The notes under the pieces were generated by a model that had not been told where the DNA came from, made no database searches, and saw nothing but the letters and a program-made list of their open reading frames with translations. 64,000 nt of DNA, taken from NCBI RefSeq assembly GCF_963924675.1, contig NC_089232.1, positions 44,494,522 to 44,558,521 on the forward strand, in the 5' to 3' direction. How positions within the stretch are numbered: position 1 is the stretch's first letter; the number at the start of each line of letters is the position of its first letter. Source of the stretch: Phocoena phocoena (taxonomy: Eukaryota; Chordata; Mammalia; Artiodactyla; Phocoenidae). This document shows positions 34,211-45,168 of the stretch, piece by piece. Position numbers and translations under genes: made by a program.

Positions 34211-35067
34211 GGTATTAGATACGCATAAGGATATATTTTTAAAAAATACTTCAAAATTTTGGCACAGTTTTAGATATAGTTTGGTTTCCCTCTGATTTTA
34301 ACATGTTTCTAGTTCACTTTACAAGTAAACTGTCTCTAAATTAGTTGGCTTTTAACTATATTGTCTAGATGAAAAAGACAACCATTTTGTTAAGAATTTG
34401 CTTCCTTTTATTTAGGTGGAGCAGCTGTGTAATTATTTGGTTCTGTTCTTTCTCAGTTTGTACAACATTAAAATTCATTATTTTAGCTGAAAGGAATTTT
34501 CAAATTGTCATTTTACAAATGAGAACTGTGTAATTTAACTAAGATTACATAACAAGTCATCTTTAAAAAGTGTGTACACATATGTGTACATTTTATAAAA
34601 TCTCATAAGGCAGTGTGTCTTACTGGTTTGGATGAGTGGCCCATTCAACCTGTTGTTCTAGGTTATAGGAGACTCTTTTAAATGGATTTCCCCTCTCCAT
34701 CCCATCTAAGAATCCTTCAGATATGACATCATACCTAGTATGAATTTAAAATTTATGTGACATTATGAATTTAACTCTCCTACTCATCAAAAGGAATACC
34801 CTTGGAAGACAAGTTCCATGTTCATGATAGCCACATCTCTGATTTCTTTTTTTTTCTATTAATCAGCCTTGTCTAGCTTGTTCTTCCAGATAGAAGTGTC
34901 CAAATTTATTAGGTCTTCTACACTAAAGGAATACCTCCTGTCATCTCTCAGACTGTTTCACATTGTCTTTTGCTAGAGCCCTTTCTCTAGTATAAGATCT
35001 TTAGCTCAAGATCTCCCAACTGCAGGTATAAAATGACATTGTACAAGGTTAATATACCACTATATAG
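34211..35067. other. Intron sequence, mostly unassigned
   Basis: A short MIR-like reversed piece may lie at 34495-34560 ('cattttacaaatgagaactg'). Nothing else is recognised. Confidence 0.35.
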
Positions 35068-35392
35068 TGTATTAGTTGACTTGGGCTTCTATACCAAAAT
35101 ACCATAGACTAGGTGGCTTAAACAACAGTTTAAGTTCTGAAGGCTGGGAAGTCTAAGATCAAAATGTGGGCAAGTTAGGTTTCATTCTGAGGCCTCTTTT
35201 CTTGGCTTATAGGTTGCTGCCTTCTGTGTGCTCATGTGACCTCTTCCTGTGACCATGGTCCCACCCTCATGACCTCATATATTTCTAATTACTTCTGAAA
35301 GGCCCCATCTCCAAACACAACACATTGAACCTTAGGGCTTGAACATAATGAATTTTAGGGGAAACACAAACATTCAATTTATAACATACAGC
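35068..35392 (-). mobile_element. MLT1-type LTR relic
   Basis: A reversed MaLR LTR: 'tgtattagttgacttgggct', 'accatagactaggtggctta', 'ctcatgacctcatatatttc', 'gaaaggccccatctcc'. Confidence 0.65.
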
Positions 35393-35398
35393 ATATAT

Positions 35399-35605
35399 TG
35401 GTTAAGAAAGTGAGCTCTGGAGTTGAATTGTCTGAGTCTCACTACTTATCTATTGAGTGAGTTACTTGTCTATCACTCTTTCTTTTTTTAATCTGTTAAA
35501 TGAGATAGTAACAGCAACACTTGTAACATTAGAGTTGTAAGGAGTAAAATGAGTTCTTGCATCATGTAAATCACTTAGAATAACAAGTAGAGAATATACA
35601 TGATT
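35399..35605 (+). repeat. MIR SINE
   Basis: 'agaaagtgagctctggagtt', 'ttaaatgagatagtaacagc', 'attagagttgtaaggagtaa' and 'aatcacttagaataaca' keep the MIR order. Confidence 0.65.
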
Positions 35606-35955
35606 TTCTGAAAGTGTTCTAAATTGAACATATACCAATAAAAAAAGATAAGAAGATGAGTATATTCAAGCCACTTTGGTTCATGCAGTTTCTTTAACAT
35701 AAACATGTTTTTGCCTCTTGAAAAATGATAGGTTCTATAGATATCATTTAATCAATTTTATAATATATATTATAATTTAATCTGGGTTAATGGTACTACT
35801 AATGGTACTACTTTTTCCTTTCCATCATGGCTTTTTCTCTGTAGATAAAGTTTTGTGTTAACTCATTACAAACTGAACCCCTTGCTTGTTCCTCTTTAGT
35901 CTCCTTCCAACTCTGTCTTTATTTCTGCTGAGGTTATATTCTATTTGTTTTTCAG

Positions 35956-36012
35956 ATGAGACACTTTTTGCTCTTCCTGCTGCATCTGAGCCTGTGATAC
36001 ACTCCTCTGCAG
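35956..36012 (+). CDS. RTN4: RTN4 exon 2, 57-base cassette shared by RTN4-A and RTN4-B
   Basis: Encodes residues 188-206, DETLFALPAASEPVIHSSA, plus the first base of codon 207. The peptide is almost identical to mammalian Nogo. The acceptor is a pyrimidine-rich stretch ending TTTTTCAG. The donor is non-canonical: the exon ends CTGCAG and the intron begins GCAAGT, giving a GC-AG intron. The nearest downstream GT (36017) would shift the frame, so the GC donor is needed. The exon is 19 codons long, and both borders are phase 1. It joins either to exon 3 (RTN4-A) or straight to the common exons (RTN4-B), so this donor is the branch point between isoforms. It has no membrane segment or known domain. 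Confidence 0.96.
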
Positions 36013-36699
36013 GCAAGTTCTTTCTGCTAGCCTTTTATCCTCTGTGTATTCTAACTTTAATTCTTTAGTTATGTTCACTCTGTGCTTAGTAGTTTGAATT
36101 TACTAAAAATAAGCATGGTTCCAAGAATGTTTATCTACTGATCAAGTTGAAATTTGCATTTTATATGCAGTGTCCAAGAGAGAAATGGGCAGAAACCTGA
36201 TTAATAATTGGAAATGTGTAAGGAATTCTTGGCCCCTTGATTTATGTTTATACATTGACTGGTCATTTTTTCCAAATACAGTTTATTTGCTTATAGCTGA
36301 CAGGCTTTCATAGAAAAGAATGTCAGCCTATGACAGTTAATTATCCAGTGCCCTTTCTTTCTTATGCTGTCAAACTCTCTTCTCAAATCCTCATTTCTTC
36401 CTCTGAGACTAGTTAGAAGTAGCTTTTCTCAGTTAATTGTACGTGAGGATTTTCTCAAAGACTTGATGTCTTTGCATAGTATATAATAGCCTCTGTAGCC
36501 ATGCACATGTTTTTTGACAGTAGCTTTAATTTTTCAATTATGATTCAGTCTATTTGATTATTATTTATTAACTAAATGTTATTAGCATTTTAGTTAACAG
36601 TAAGTCTTTACTAACAGTATTTTTGAATCTGTCATAAAACTTGCATTAAATCTGAGAACACTGGCATTCTCTAACTTTCCTTTCTGTCCATGGTCACAG
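36013..36699 (+). other. RTN4: RTN4 intron 2 (687 bases, GC-AG type)
   Basis: It starts GCAAGT and ends GTCACAG. A good branch-point candidate CTAAC lies at 36671-36675, with its A about 26 bases before exon 3. No repeats are recognised inside. Confidence 0.93.
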
Positions 36700-39096
36700 A
36701 AAAAATTATGGATTTGAAGGAGCAGCCAGGTAACACTGTTTCTGCTGGTCAAGAGGATTTTCCATCTGTCCTGCTTGAAACTGCTGCTTCTCTTCCTTCT
36801 TTAGCTCCTCTCTCAGCTGCTTCTTTTAAAGAACATGAATACCTTGGTAATTTACCAGCAGTACTACCTACCGAAGGAACACTTCGAGAAATTTCAGATG
36901 AAGCTTCTAAAGAATTTTCAGAGAAGGCAAAAAAACCATTTGTAGACAGAGATTTACCAGAGTTTTCAGAATTGGAATACTCAGAAATGGGATCATCATT
37001 CAGTGGCTCTCCAAGAGCAGAATCTGCCATAACAGTAGCAAATCCTAGGGAAGAAATAATTGTGAAGAATAAAGATGAAGAAGAGGACTTAGTTAGTAAT
37101 AACATCCTTCGTACTCAGCAAGAGTTACCGATAGTCCTTAGCAAATCAGTTAAAGAAGAGGATAGAGTTATGTCTCCAGAAAAAACAAAAGACAATTTTA
37201 ATGAAAAGGGAATTGTAGCAGAAGCTCCTGTGAGGGAGGAATATGCAGACTTCAAACCATTTGAGCAAGTATGGGAAGTAAAAGATACTTATAAGCAAGA
37301 TAGTGATGTTTGGGCTGCTGGAGGTAATATAGAGAGCAAATTGGAAGGTAAAGTGGATACGGAACGTTTTTCAGATAGCCTAGAACAAACAAATCGTGAG
37401 AAAGATAGTGAAAGTAGTAATGATGATACTTCATTTCCTAGTACACCAGAAGCTATAAAAGATGGTTCAGGAGCGTATATCACATGTGCTCCCTTTAACC
37501 CTTCAGCAAACATTTTTCCCTTGTTGGAAGATCATACTTCAGAAAATAAGACAGATGAAAAAAAAATAGAAGAAAAAAAGGCCCAAATTGTAACAGAGAA
37601 GAATGCTAGTGCCAAAACATCAAACCCTTTCCTTGTGGCAACACAGGATTCTAAGACAGATTATGACACAACAGATCATTTATCAGAGGTGACTGAGGAA
37701 GTAGTGGCAAACATGCATGAAGGTCTAACCCCAGATTTAGTACAAGAAGCATGTGAAAGTGAATTGAGTGAAGCTACAGGTACAAAAATTGCCTTTGAAA
37801 CAAAAATGGACTTGGTTCAAACTTCAGAAGCTATGCAGGAGTCACTTTACCCTGTAGCACAGCTTTGCCCATCCTTTGAAGAATCTGAAGCTACTCCTTC
37901 ACCAGTTTTGCCTGACATTGTCATGGAAGCACCATTAAATTCTATAGTTCCTAGTGCTGGTGCTTCTGCAGTGCAGCTCAGTTCATCACCATTAGAAGCT
38001 CCTCCTTCGGTTAATTATGAAAGCATAAAACTTGAGCCTGAAAATCCCCCACCATATGAAGAGGCCATGAATGTATCACTAAAAAAAGTATCAGGAATGA
38101 ATGAAGAGATTAAAGAGGCTGAAAGTATTAGTGTAGCTGTTCAAGAAACAGAAGCTCCTTATATATCTATTGCATGTGATTTAATTAAAGAAACAAAGCT
38201 CTCTACTGAACCAACTCCAGATTTCTCTAGTTATTCAGAAATAGCAAAAGTTGCACAGCTGGTGCCCACTCATTCTGAGCTAGTTGAAGATTCCTCACCT
38301 GATTCTGAACCAGTTGACTTGTTTAGTGATGATTCAATTCCTGAAGTTCCACAAAAACAAGATGAAGCTGTGATGCTTGTAAAAGAAAATCTCATTGAAA
38401 CTTCATCTGAATCAATGATAGAACATGAAAATAAGGAAAAACTTAGTGCTTCACCACCACCTGAGGGGGGAAAGCCGTATTTGGAATCTTTTCAGCCCAA
38501 TTTAGATACCACAAAAGATACCTTATCATCTAATGAAGTTTCAACATTGATCCAAAAGGAGAAAATTCCTTTGCAGATGGAGGAGCTCAATACTGCAGTT
38601 TATTCAAATGATGGCTTATTTATTGCTAAGGAAGCAAAAATAAGAGAGAGTGAAACATTTTCAGATTCATCTCCAATTGAGATTATAGATGAGTTCCCTA
38701 CATTTGTCAGTTCTAAAACAGATTCTTCTCCTACATTAGCCAGGGAATACAGTGACCTAGAAATATCCTACAAAAGTGAAGTTGCTAGTGTCCAGGATGG
38801 AGCTGGGTCTTTGCCTTGCTCAGAATTACCCCATGAAGTTTCTGTCAAGAGTGTACAGCCTAAAGATGAAGAAAAAGTTCATGTCCCAGATGAATTCTCC
38901 AAAGATAGGGCTGATATTTCAAAGGTGCCCTTACTGCCTCCAGATGTTTCTGCTTTGGATGCTCAAACAGGGATAGGCAGTATAGTTAAACCCAAAGTTC
39001 TTGTGAAAGAAGCTGAGAAAAAACTTCCTTCTGGTACAGAAAAAGAGCACAGACCACCATCTGCTATGTTTTCAGCAGAGCTGAGTAAAACTTCAG
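36700..39096 (+). CDS. RTN4: RTN4 exon 3, the Nogo-A-specific giant exon
   Basis: Encodes residues 207-1005 of RTN4-A plus one base, as 2397 bases (exactly 799 codons) with phase 1 at both ends and no internal stop. It starts EKIMDLKEQPGNTVSAGQED and ends FSAELSKTS, which leads into the common reticulon domain. The region is acidic, Ser/Glu-rich and probably disordered, with no membrane segment. By comparison with rat Nogo-A, the amino-Nogo (delta-20) growth-inhibitory region should fall near 37710-38255. A PPPY motif (residues 656-659, bases 38046-38057) is a possible WW-domain ligand. The acceptor is GTCACAG and the donor GTAATC. The exon is AT-rich, unlike exon 1. Skipping it gives RTN4-B in frame. 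The open frame runs on to 39188 only by read-through into the intron. Confidence 0.98.
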
Positions 39097-39759
39097 GTAA
39101 TCAATCCATACCTTATTTTGTGCTTTCTTGCCACCTTTTGACCTATGGAACATTCCACTACATTTTGTGTAGTATGTTACATTTATAGTGTCTGATATAT
39201 CACATTGATAAGACTTCTTTTTACTGTCTCAGTTTAAGATTTTAGTGCTTTTTCTAGCCCTCTTGCACTCATCACGCACCCTTGCTCTTAGCTTTTCCAC
39301 ACAATTATTTGTTGGTCATTTTTATGTACCATGGAACTAGAAAAAACTTTTTTTAGAATTGGCTTCAGTGTCTGTTCCCTTCTTTTGCTTTAGTGTTTCC
39401 TGATAGCATGAAGAGCAAGAGGTATTATAACAAAATATTTTCAGATGTGTTTACTTTTGTTTTCCCAGAAATATCTTCATTTAAAAATTTTGACGAACAT
39501 TTCTGTTACCTGTTTCTGATCTTTCAATATAATGCAATAATTTCCAGTAAAAGGTATAAAGTTAAGCATATTGAGTATTAGATGTTTTCTTGAAAAGTAT
39601 AAATTGAGGTATGCTATTTTTAATTCTCCTGAAAAGTACTAATTCTCATTTTTTCTTTTGACTCTACACTTCCCACATATCTGATTTTTGTAAAGTGATT
39701 TGTACATGTGTTTTTTATTTAGCATTCTAATTTAGATGATTACTGTGTATTTACTGAAT

Positions 39760-40330
39760 ATACTTATGCATTGGAGATAGGTAGTACTGGTGGCAGAGAC
39801 AAGTTTAGAGTTGCTGTAATTGAAGAAAGAGGAAATTATGAACCTAAGGCAATGGGATGAGCATGGAGACATAGTACTTAGTGTTTGATTGGAATTGGAC
39901 CTGAAGGTTAAGGGGAGGAGTTAAAGCTTACTCTAGGAAACCTGGGTTTCTTGTATGTGCAGATACATGGCAGTATGAGAAACTGAGTTAGGGAACATGA
40001 GAAAATAAAGTGGAAGAAAATAAAAAACTCAGTTTTGAATATATTGTAATTAAGGTACCTATGAGACATCCAAGAATGATGGGTATTAAACATGAAGCTC
40101 TTGAGAGAGACCTTGACCGTATGTGTGTGTTTACCATGGGCTCAGAGATTGTAATTAAAGCCACAGACATCAACTAGGGGGAGCCGAGGGAAGAGGAAGA
40201 TTTAAAGTTGGAGGAATTGATCAACACTATCAAATACTAGAGAGCTCAGTTAAGATAAGGATTGAGAATTTGTCAGAAGGGAGGGAAGGTGTTATAATGG
40301 TAATCCCTATTCTCAGATAGTTAACGATTT
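39760..40330 (-). repeat. Possible L2 LINE fragment, reversed
   Basis: 'gaagaaagaggaaattatga', 'ggtacctatgagacatccaa', 'gaagctcttgagagagacct' and 'gggagccgagggaagaggaa' resemble an internal L2 segment. It is diverged. Confidence 0.4.
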
Positions 40331-40374
40331 TCTACATCCTTGATTATGATATATTTAGGTGTTTTAAAAAATTT

Positions 40375-40421
40375 TTCTGATTCTTATTACTGAATCAGAT
40401 TCAGTAATTCTGATTCTTATT
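40375..40421. repeat. Palindrome between two direct repeats
   Basis: ATTACTGAATC (40386-40396), one central A, then its exact reverse complement (40398-40408). The 14-bp direct repeat TTCTGATTCTTATT flanks and overlaps it at 40375-40388 and 40408-40421. Confidence 0.9.
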
Positions 40422-40701
40422 CTTATTTAAACCTGAAAGTATTGATAAGTTTTAAAATAATAAATAAAACTTGCTCAGATAATTTATTATCTCCAGTTTC
40501 TCTTGTTTTCTTAAAATGACATTTGTAGGCAGAATTCAATTTTAATTTTGGGAAGAAAGGCTGATTTTGTAAGGGAGATGAGCAAGGTATTATTGATGCA
40601 GACATTGATACCTTATTGATAGTTTTGGATAAAATTTGTTATGAGAAAAATGAATACTAGTCTTCTCCCTTGATAAGGGTATTTTATCAAACTGTATTCT
40701 T

Positions 40702-40818
40702 TTTTTTTTTGACCACGCCATGTGGTTTGTGGGAGCTTAGTTCCCCAACCAGGGATTGAACCCAGGTCACAGCAGTGAAAGCACCGAGGTCTAACTACTG
40801 GATCACCAGGGAATTCTG
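40702..40818 (-). repeat. CHR-1-like SINE with perfect target duplication
   Basis: T-run, 'gaccacgccatgtggtttgt', 'ccagggattgaacccaggtc', ending 'ggatcaccagggaattc'. It is flanked by the perfect 15-bp TCAAACTGTATTCTT at 40687-40701 and 40819-40833. Confidence 0.93.
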
Positions 40819-41739
40819 TCAAACTGTATTCTTAACAATGAAATGTAAATACTGGTTTTTCTCAGTTCATAATTATGAGCATTCATTCTGTTTTTCCTTT
40901 CACTGTACGTCATTATTTAGAGGCTCAGTGTTTCATATATGTTTTTATTTACTTTTAAAAAAATTTGTGGCTAAAGATTTATGCTTTCAGTACCCTGATG
41001 GTTTCCATTTTTGTTTAAAATATATTATCACTGGCACTTTAATTTTTCACTTTCCACTCATTTTAAATATAAATGTGTAATTACAATATTCTAATAATTG
41101 CTTAAATTTATACTACTAAATACAGACCCAGATAGTGAAACTACTGAAAAGAATAGTTAACTGATAGGCAGCACTACCAGATGACAGCTGAAATCTTTTT
41201 CTCAGATGATGCATGGAAGTTCCAGTTTGGCATAGAATGACAGTTTAGGGATATAAGAGTATGATTGGAAGTGGAAGATCATCAACACATACTAAGGGCA
41301 CAGAGAGGCTGTCTCTACCTTGGAATATTAGGAATGGCTTCACAAAGAGATGCTTCTATAAAAGCTACAGTTAGCAAATGTGAGTAAACACATAGACCTG
41401 TTCATTTATATAAATATAATAAAAGTTTTCCAGATCCTGTTTTGGTATTTTTGGGGCAGGTGGGTATGTGTGGGTATTATGGTCAGTATGTAGAAACTGA
41501 AGCTATTCAAGCTATTCACTTGAAGCTAGGGACATAGATGGATTTGAGACTGGCCATGGGTGACTCAGTGAAAAGAAACATTCAGGTTTATTCAGAACTA
41601 AACTGAAAGACCAATCCATGCTGAAGGAGGGTTTATGATACATTGGATGCTAAATTTTCTCTGGCTGGAATTAAGCAGAATTTTTTTTAAACTTACGGTC
41701 TCATTTAGAGAGTTTCTTTTAAAAAAAGGATGATTGCTT

Positions 41740-43450
41740 TTTTAAAATTAACTTTCATTTGGAAATAAGTTCAATCTTAAAAACAATTGCAAAAATAAAT
41801 GTAGTACAAAGAATGTCTTATACTCTTCATCTAAATTTACCTACTAACATTTCTCCATTTACATTATTATTTATGATCTCTCTTTTTATAGATAACTAGA
41901 CTATGGATACATAGATACAGTATATCCTTTTTTTCCTGAACCATTTGAGACTAAGTTATATATGTTCTGTTTTACCCCTAAATAGTTTAAAAAGGGATCT
42001 TCTCTTACATAACCTCAGTACAGCTATTAACTTTCTAAATTTTACATTCATTCAATACTTTTTTCTAATCTACCATCCATATTCTAGTTGTGTTAGTTGA
42101 CCTAATAATGTTCTTTGCAGTGTCCTGTACTACAAGGTCCAGTCTAGTGCCAGGTTTTGCATTTAGTTATGTTACCTTTGGCTCCTTTAATCTGGGACAT
42201 TTCCAGTCTTTATCTCTTATGATTGTAACATTTTTAAAGAACACAGGCCCTTTCCCTTCTTCCTTTTTAATAGAAAGTTCCTTGTTTTGCGTTTTGTTGA
42301 GTTTGTGGATTCATGGCCAAAATGAAGATAATGCAGTGGCCCTCTCATAGCAATCTGGAGGTACCTACTATTCATCAGTCCCTCATTGATGAGGTTTAAT
42401 TTACACCATCTGGTCAAGGTGGTTCCTGATTTCCTTATTGTATAATTACTATCTTTCTTCCTTCCTGACAACTAATAAGCAGTCTGATGGGTGACACTTC
42501 AAGACCATGTAAATATCCTGCCCTCCGTCAAAATTCCCTCCCTAGGTTTAGTATCTATTGATGATTCTTGATTGATTATTCTTTACCATTAAGTTTGCAA
42601 AAGATGATTTTTCTGTTCTAATACTTCCTTCACATTTATCAATCAACCCTGGCATTCTACTCTTAGCAAGAGCTCTCCTTTTCCATTAATTAACTATTTA
42701 ATTATCAGTATGGATTCATGAATTTCTCTTTTCCCCCCAATGGTTCATAATTCATTACTGTACTTATTTATTTTGGTTGTCAATGGTCACAGATTTGGAG
42801 GGCTCCCCTTCAAATTGGCTCAAGGACATGCAGCTGTCCTTTTTTTTTTTTTTTTTTTTTTGAGTGGAGAGGGAAGCACTTCTTACTTTCTAGCATAACG
42901 AAATGCTGTAGGCTCATCTTTTGCCCACTCTGTCCCAGCCCTGAAGTCAGCAGTTTCTCCAGGGATCCTTGATTCCTTTCAGTGATCAAGAGCTGGATGC
43001 TAATTGTACTTTGCTCCTGTGGGGTCTTTCCATTTTAGCCCTTCCAGTGGACCGAGGTAGGAAATACTTGTATACATACATACAAATAAACATACACATA
43101 TTTATGAAATCATGTGTTTACATAGATACCTCCAAATCCAAAACATTCCCAGAGGACTATTTCTTTCTTCCCCCATTTCACATTTGTATGTTCCTTCTAT
43201 AGTGAGAACCTGGCTTCTAACACTACCAATACATTTATTAATTTGTTTAATCCTTGAGTACATCTAAAATAGTTTTAGAATGTTTTATAATATCATTATA
43301 ATAAATACAATAAAGGGTTCAGGTTTATTTTTCAAATCCACCTCCCTCAACCCTGCCACGGTTACTTGGATTAGTTTTATTTTCCCTTTTCCTTCTACCT
43401 TCCCCCATCTTCAGTGTGGTTATAATACTCATTTGAAATAAAGTTAGATT
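41740..43450 (-). mobile_element. Old L1M 3' region
   Basis: The reversed L1M 3' UTR order is recognisable in places: 'gctcctttaatctgggacat', 'ggattcatgaatttctcttt', 'ggctcatcttttgcccactc', 'gtcccagccctgaagtcagc' and 'gtttctccagggatccttg'. A T-run of about 22 bases at 42840-42861 interrupts it. No usable frames. Confidence 0.5.
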
Positions 43451-43599
43451 TGTTTCAGTTTGCTTTCAGTTTTAGGTTTTCTTTCTCTCTATTTAGGACA
43501 TTTTTAAATTAAGAATTTTGAAAGGCTGAGAAAAGAACCTGAATTCTTTGCATTTTACCTAGAAAGGGGAGACTACCATTTATGGGAAATCTTTTAAGT

Positions 43600-43775
43600 A
43601 CCAAGCATTTTCACATAGTCATCTCATTTAGTCTTCACCATAATCTGAAAGAAGGAATCATTTCATGGATGACAAAACCTAAATCTAGGGATGTTACAAA
43701 ACTTTACCGAGGTTGCATATTATGTAGTAAGCACAGTACTTTTGAGCTTCTATTGTGTTCCAGACATTGGGCTAA
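43600..43775 (-). repeat. MIR/L2-like scraps
   Basis: 'cacatagtcatctcatttag', 'aggaatcatttcatggatga' and 'attgtgttccagacattggg' resemble reversed MIR and L2 ends. Weak. Confidence 0.35.
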
Positions 43776-43782
43776 CTTACTT

Positions 43783-45168
43783 TTTAAAAAAAATTTTTAT
43801 TGGAGTATAGTTGATTACAATGTTGTGTTAGTTTCAGGTGTACAGCAAAGTGAATCAGTTACACATATATCCATTCTTTTTTAGATTCTTTTCCCGTATG
43901 GGTCACTGCAGAGTATTGAGTAGAATTCCCTGTGCTATACAGTAGGTCCTTATTAGTTATCTATTTTACATATAGTAGTGTGTATATGTCAGTCCCAATC
44001 TCTCAATTTATCCCCCCCCCTTACACTCTGGTAACCATAAGTTTGTTTTCTACGTCTGTGACTCTATTTCTGTTTTGTAAATAATTTGTACCATTTTATT
44101 TTGGTTAGATCACATATAAGCGATATATGATATTTGTCTTTCTCTGTCTGACTTCACTCAGTATGATAATCTCTAGGTCCATCCATGTTTCTGCAAATGG
44201 CATTATTTCATCCTTTTTTATGGCTGAGTAATATTCCATTGTATATGTGTGCCACATCTTGTTTATCCACTCCTCTGTCGATGGACATTTAGGTTGCTTC
44301 CATGTATGACTATTGTAAATGGTGCTGCAATGAACGTTGGGGGTGCATGTGTCTTTTTGAATTACGGTTTTCTCCGGATATATGCCCAGGAGTGGGATTG
44401 CTGGATCATATGTTAGTTCTATATTTATTTTTTTAAGGAACCTACATATTGTTCTCCATAATGGTTGTACCAGTTTACTTTCCCACCAACAGTGTAGGAG
44501 GGTTCCCTTTGCTCCACACCCTCCCCAGCATTTATTGTTTGTAGTTTTTTTGATGATGGCCATTCTTACTGGTGTGATGTGATACCTCATTGTAGTTCTG
44601 ATTTACATTTCTTTAATAATTAGTGTTGTTGATCATCTTTTCATGTGCTTTTTGCCATCTGTATGTCTTCTTTGGAGAAATGTCTTTAGATCTTCCACCC
44701 ATTTTTTGATTGTGGTGGTTTTTTTGATGTTGAGCTGCATAAGCTGTTTATATATTTTGGAGATTAATCCTTTGTTGGTTGGTTTGTTTGCAAATATTTT
44801 CTCCCATTCTATGGGGTGTCTTTTTGTTTTGTTTATGGTTTCCTTTGCTGTGCAAAAGCCTTTACGTTTCATTAGGTTCCATTTGTTTATTTTTGTTTTT
44901 ATTTTCATTAGGAGGTGGATCAAAAAAGATCTTGCTGCGATTTATGTCAGAGAGTGTTCTGCCTATGTTTTCCTCTAAGAGTTTTATAGTTTCTGGCCTC
45001 ACATTTAGGTCTTTAATCCATCTTGGGTTTATTTTTGTGTATGGTGTTAGAGAGTGTTCTCATTTTATTCTTTTACATGTAGCTGTCCAGTTTTCCCAGC
45101 ACCACTTATTGAAGAGACTGTCTTTTCTGTATATTCTTGCCTCCTTTGTCATAGATTAGTTGACTAAC
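43783..45168 (-). pseudogene. 5'-truncated L1 LINE, ORF2 C-terminal part and 3' UTR, broken
   Basis: A 1.4-kb cetartiodactyl L1 copy. Its A tail appears as the T/A-rich left edge, followed by the 3' UTR ('tattggagtatagttgatta'), then the ORF2 C-terminus. The reverse frame 44105-44590 gives a typical L1 ORF2 end (contains [19 protein letters not shown]), and 44633-44923 continues upstream in another frame, so frameshifts have broken it. The flanks CTAACTTACTTTTT and CTAACTTTCTTATTT may be a diverged target duplication. Non-functional. Confidence 0.85.

Larger units (their letters stand above)
19800..35955 (+). other. RTN4: RTN4 intron 1 (16,156 bases)
   Basis: It opens with GTGAGT inside the CpG island and ends with a long pyrimidine-rich stretch and TTTTTCAG. 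It holds one large old L1M, nested SINEs, two DNA transposon relics, L2 and MIR fragments, and an inverted pair of young CHR-2 SINEs about 1.8-2.9 kb before exon 2. The stretches 20621-21734, 23051-24584 and 25240-25840 hold nothing that I can name beyond a T-run near 25467-25481. Confidence 0.9.

Noticed and set aside
36690..36699. ATG at 36690 as the start of an independent 832-codon gene
   Set aside because: It lies in the splice acceptor region of intron 2. The coding content is RTN4 exon 3 and the true frame is joined from exon 2.
39097..39188. Last 30 codons of the long exon 3 frame
   Set aside because: They lie past a GTAATC donor, and the sequence does not match the reticulon domain that should follow.
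44105..44923. Reverse-strand frames as a host gene
   Set aside because: The peptide text is the C-terminal part of L1 ORF2, broken by frameshifts.
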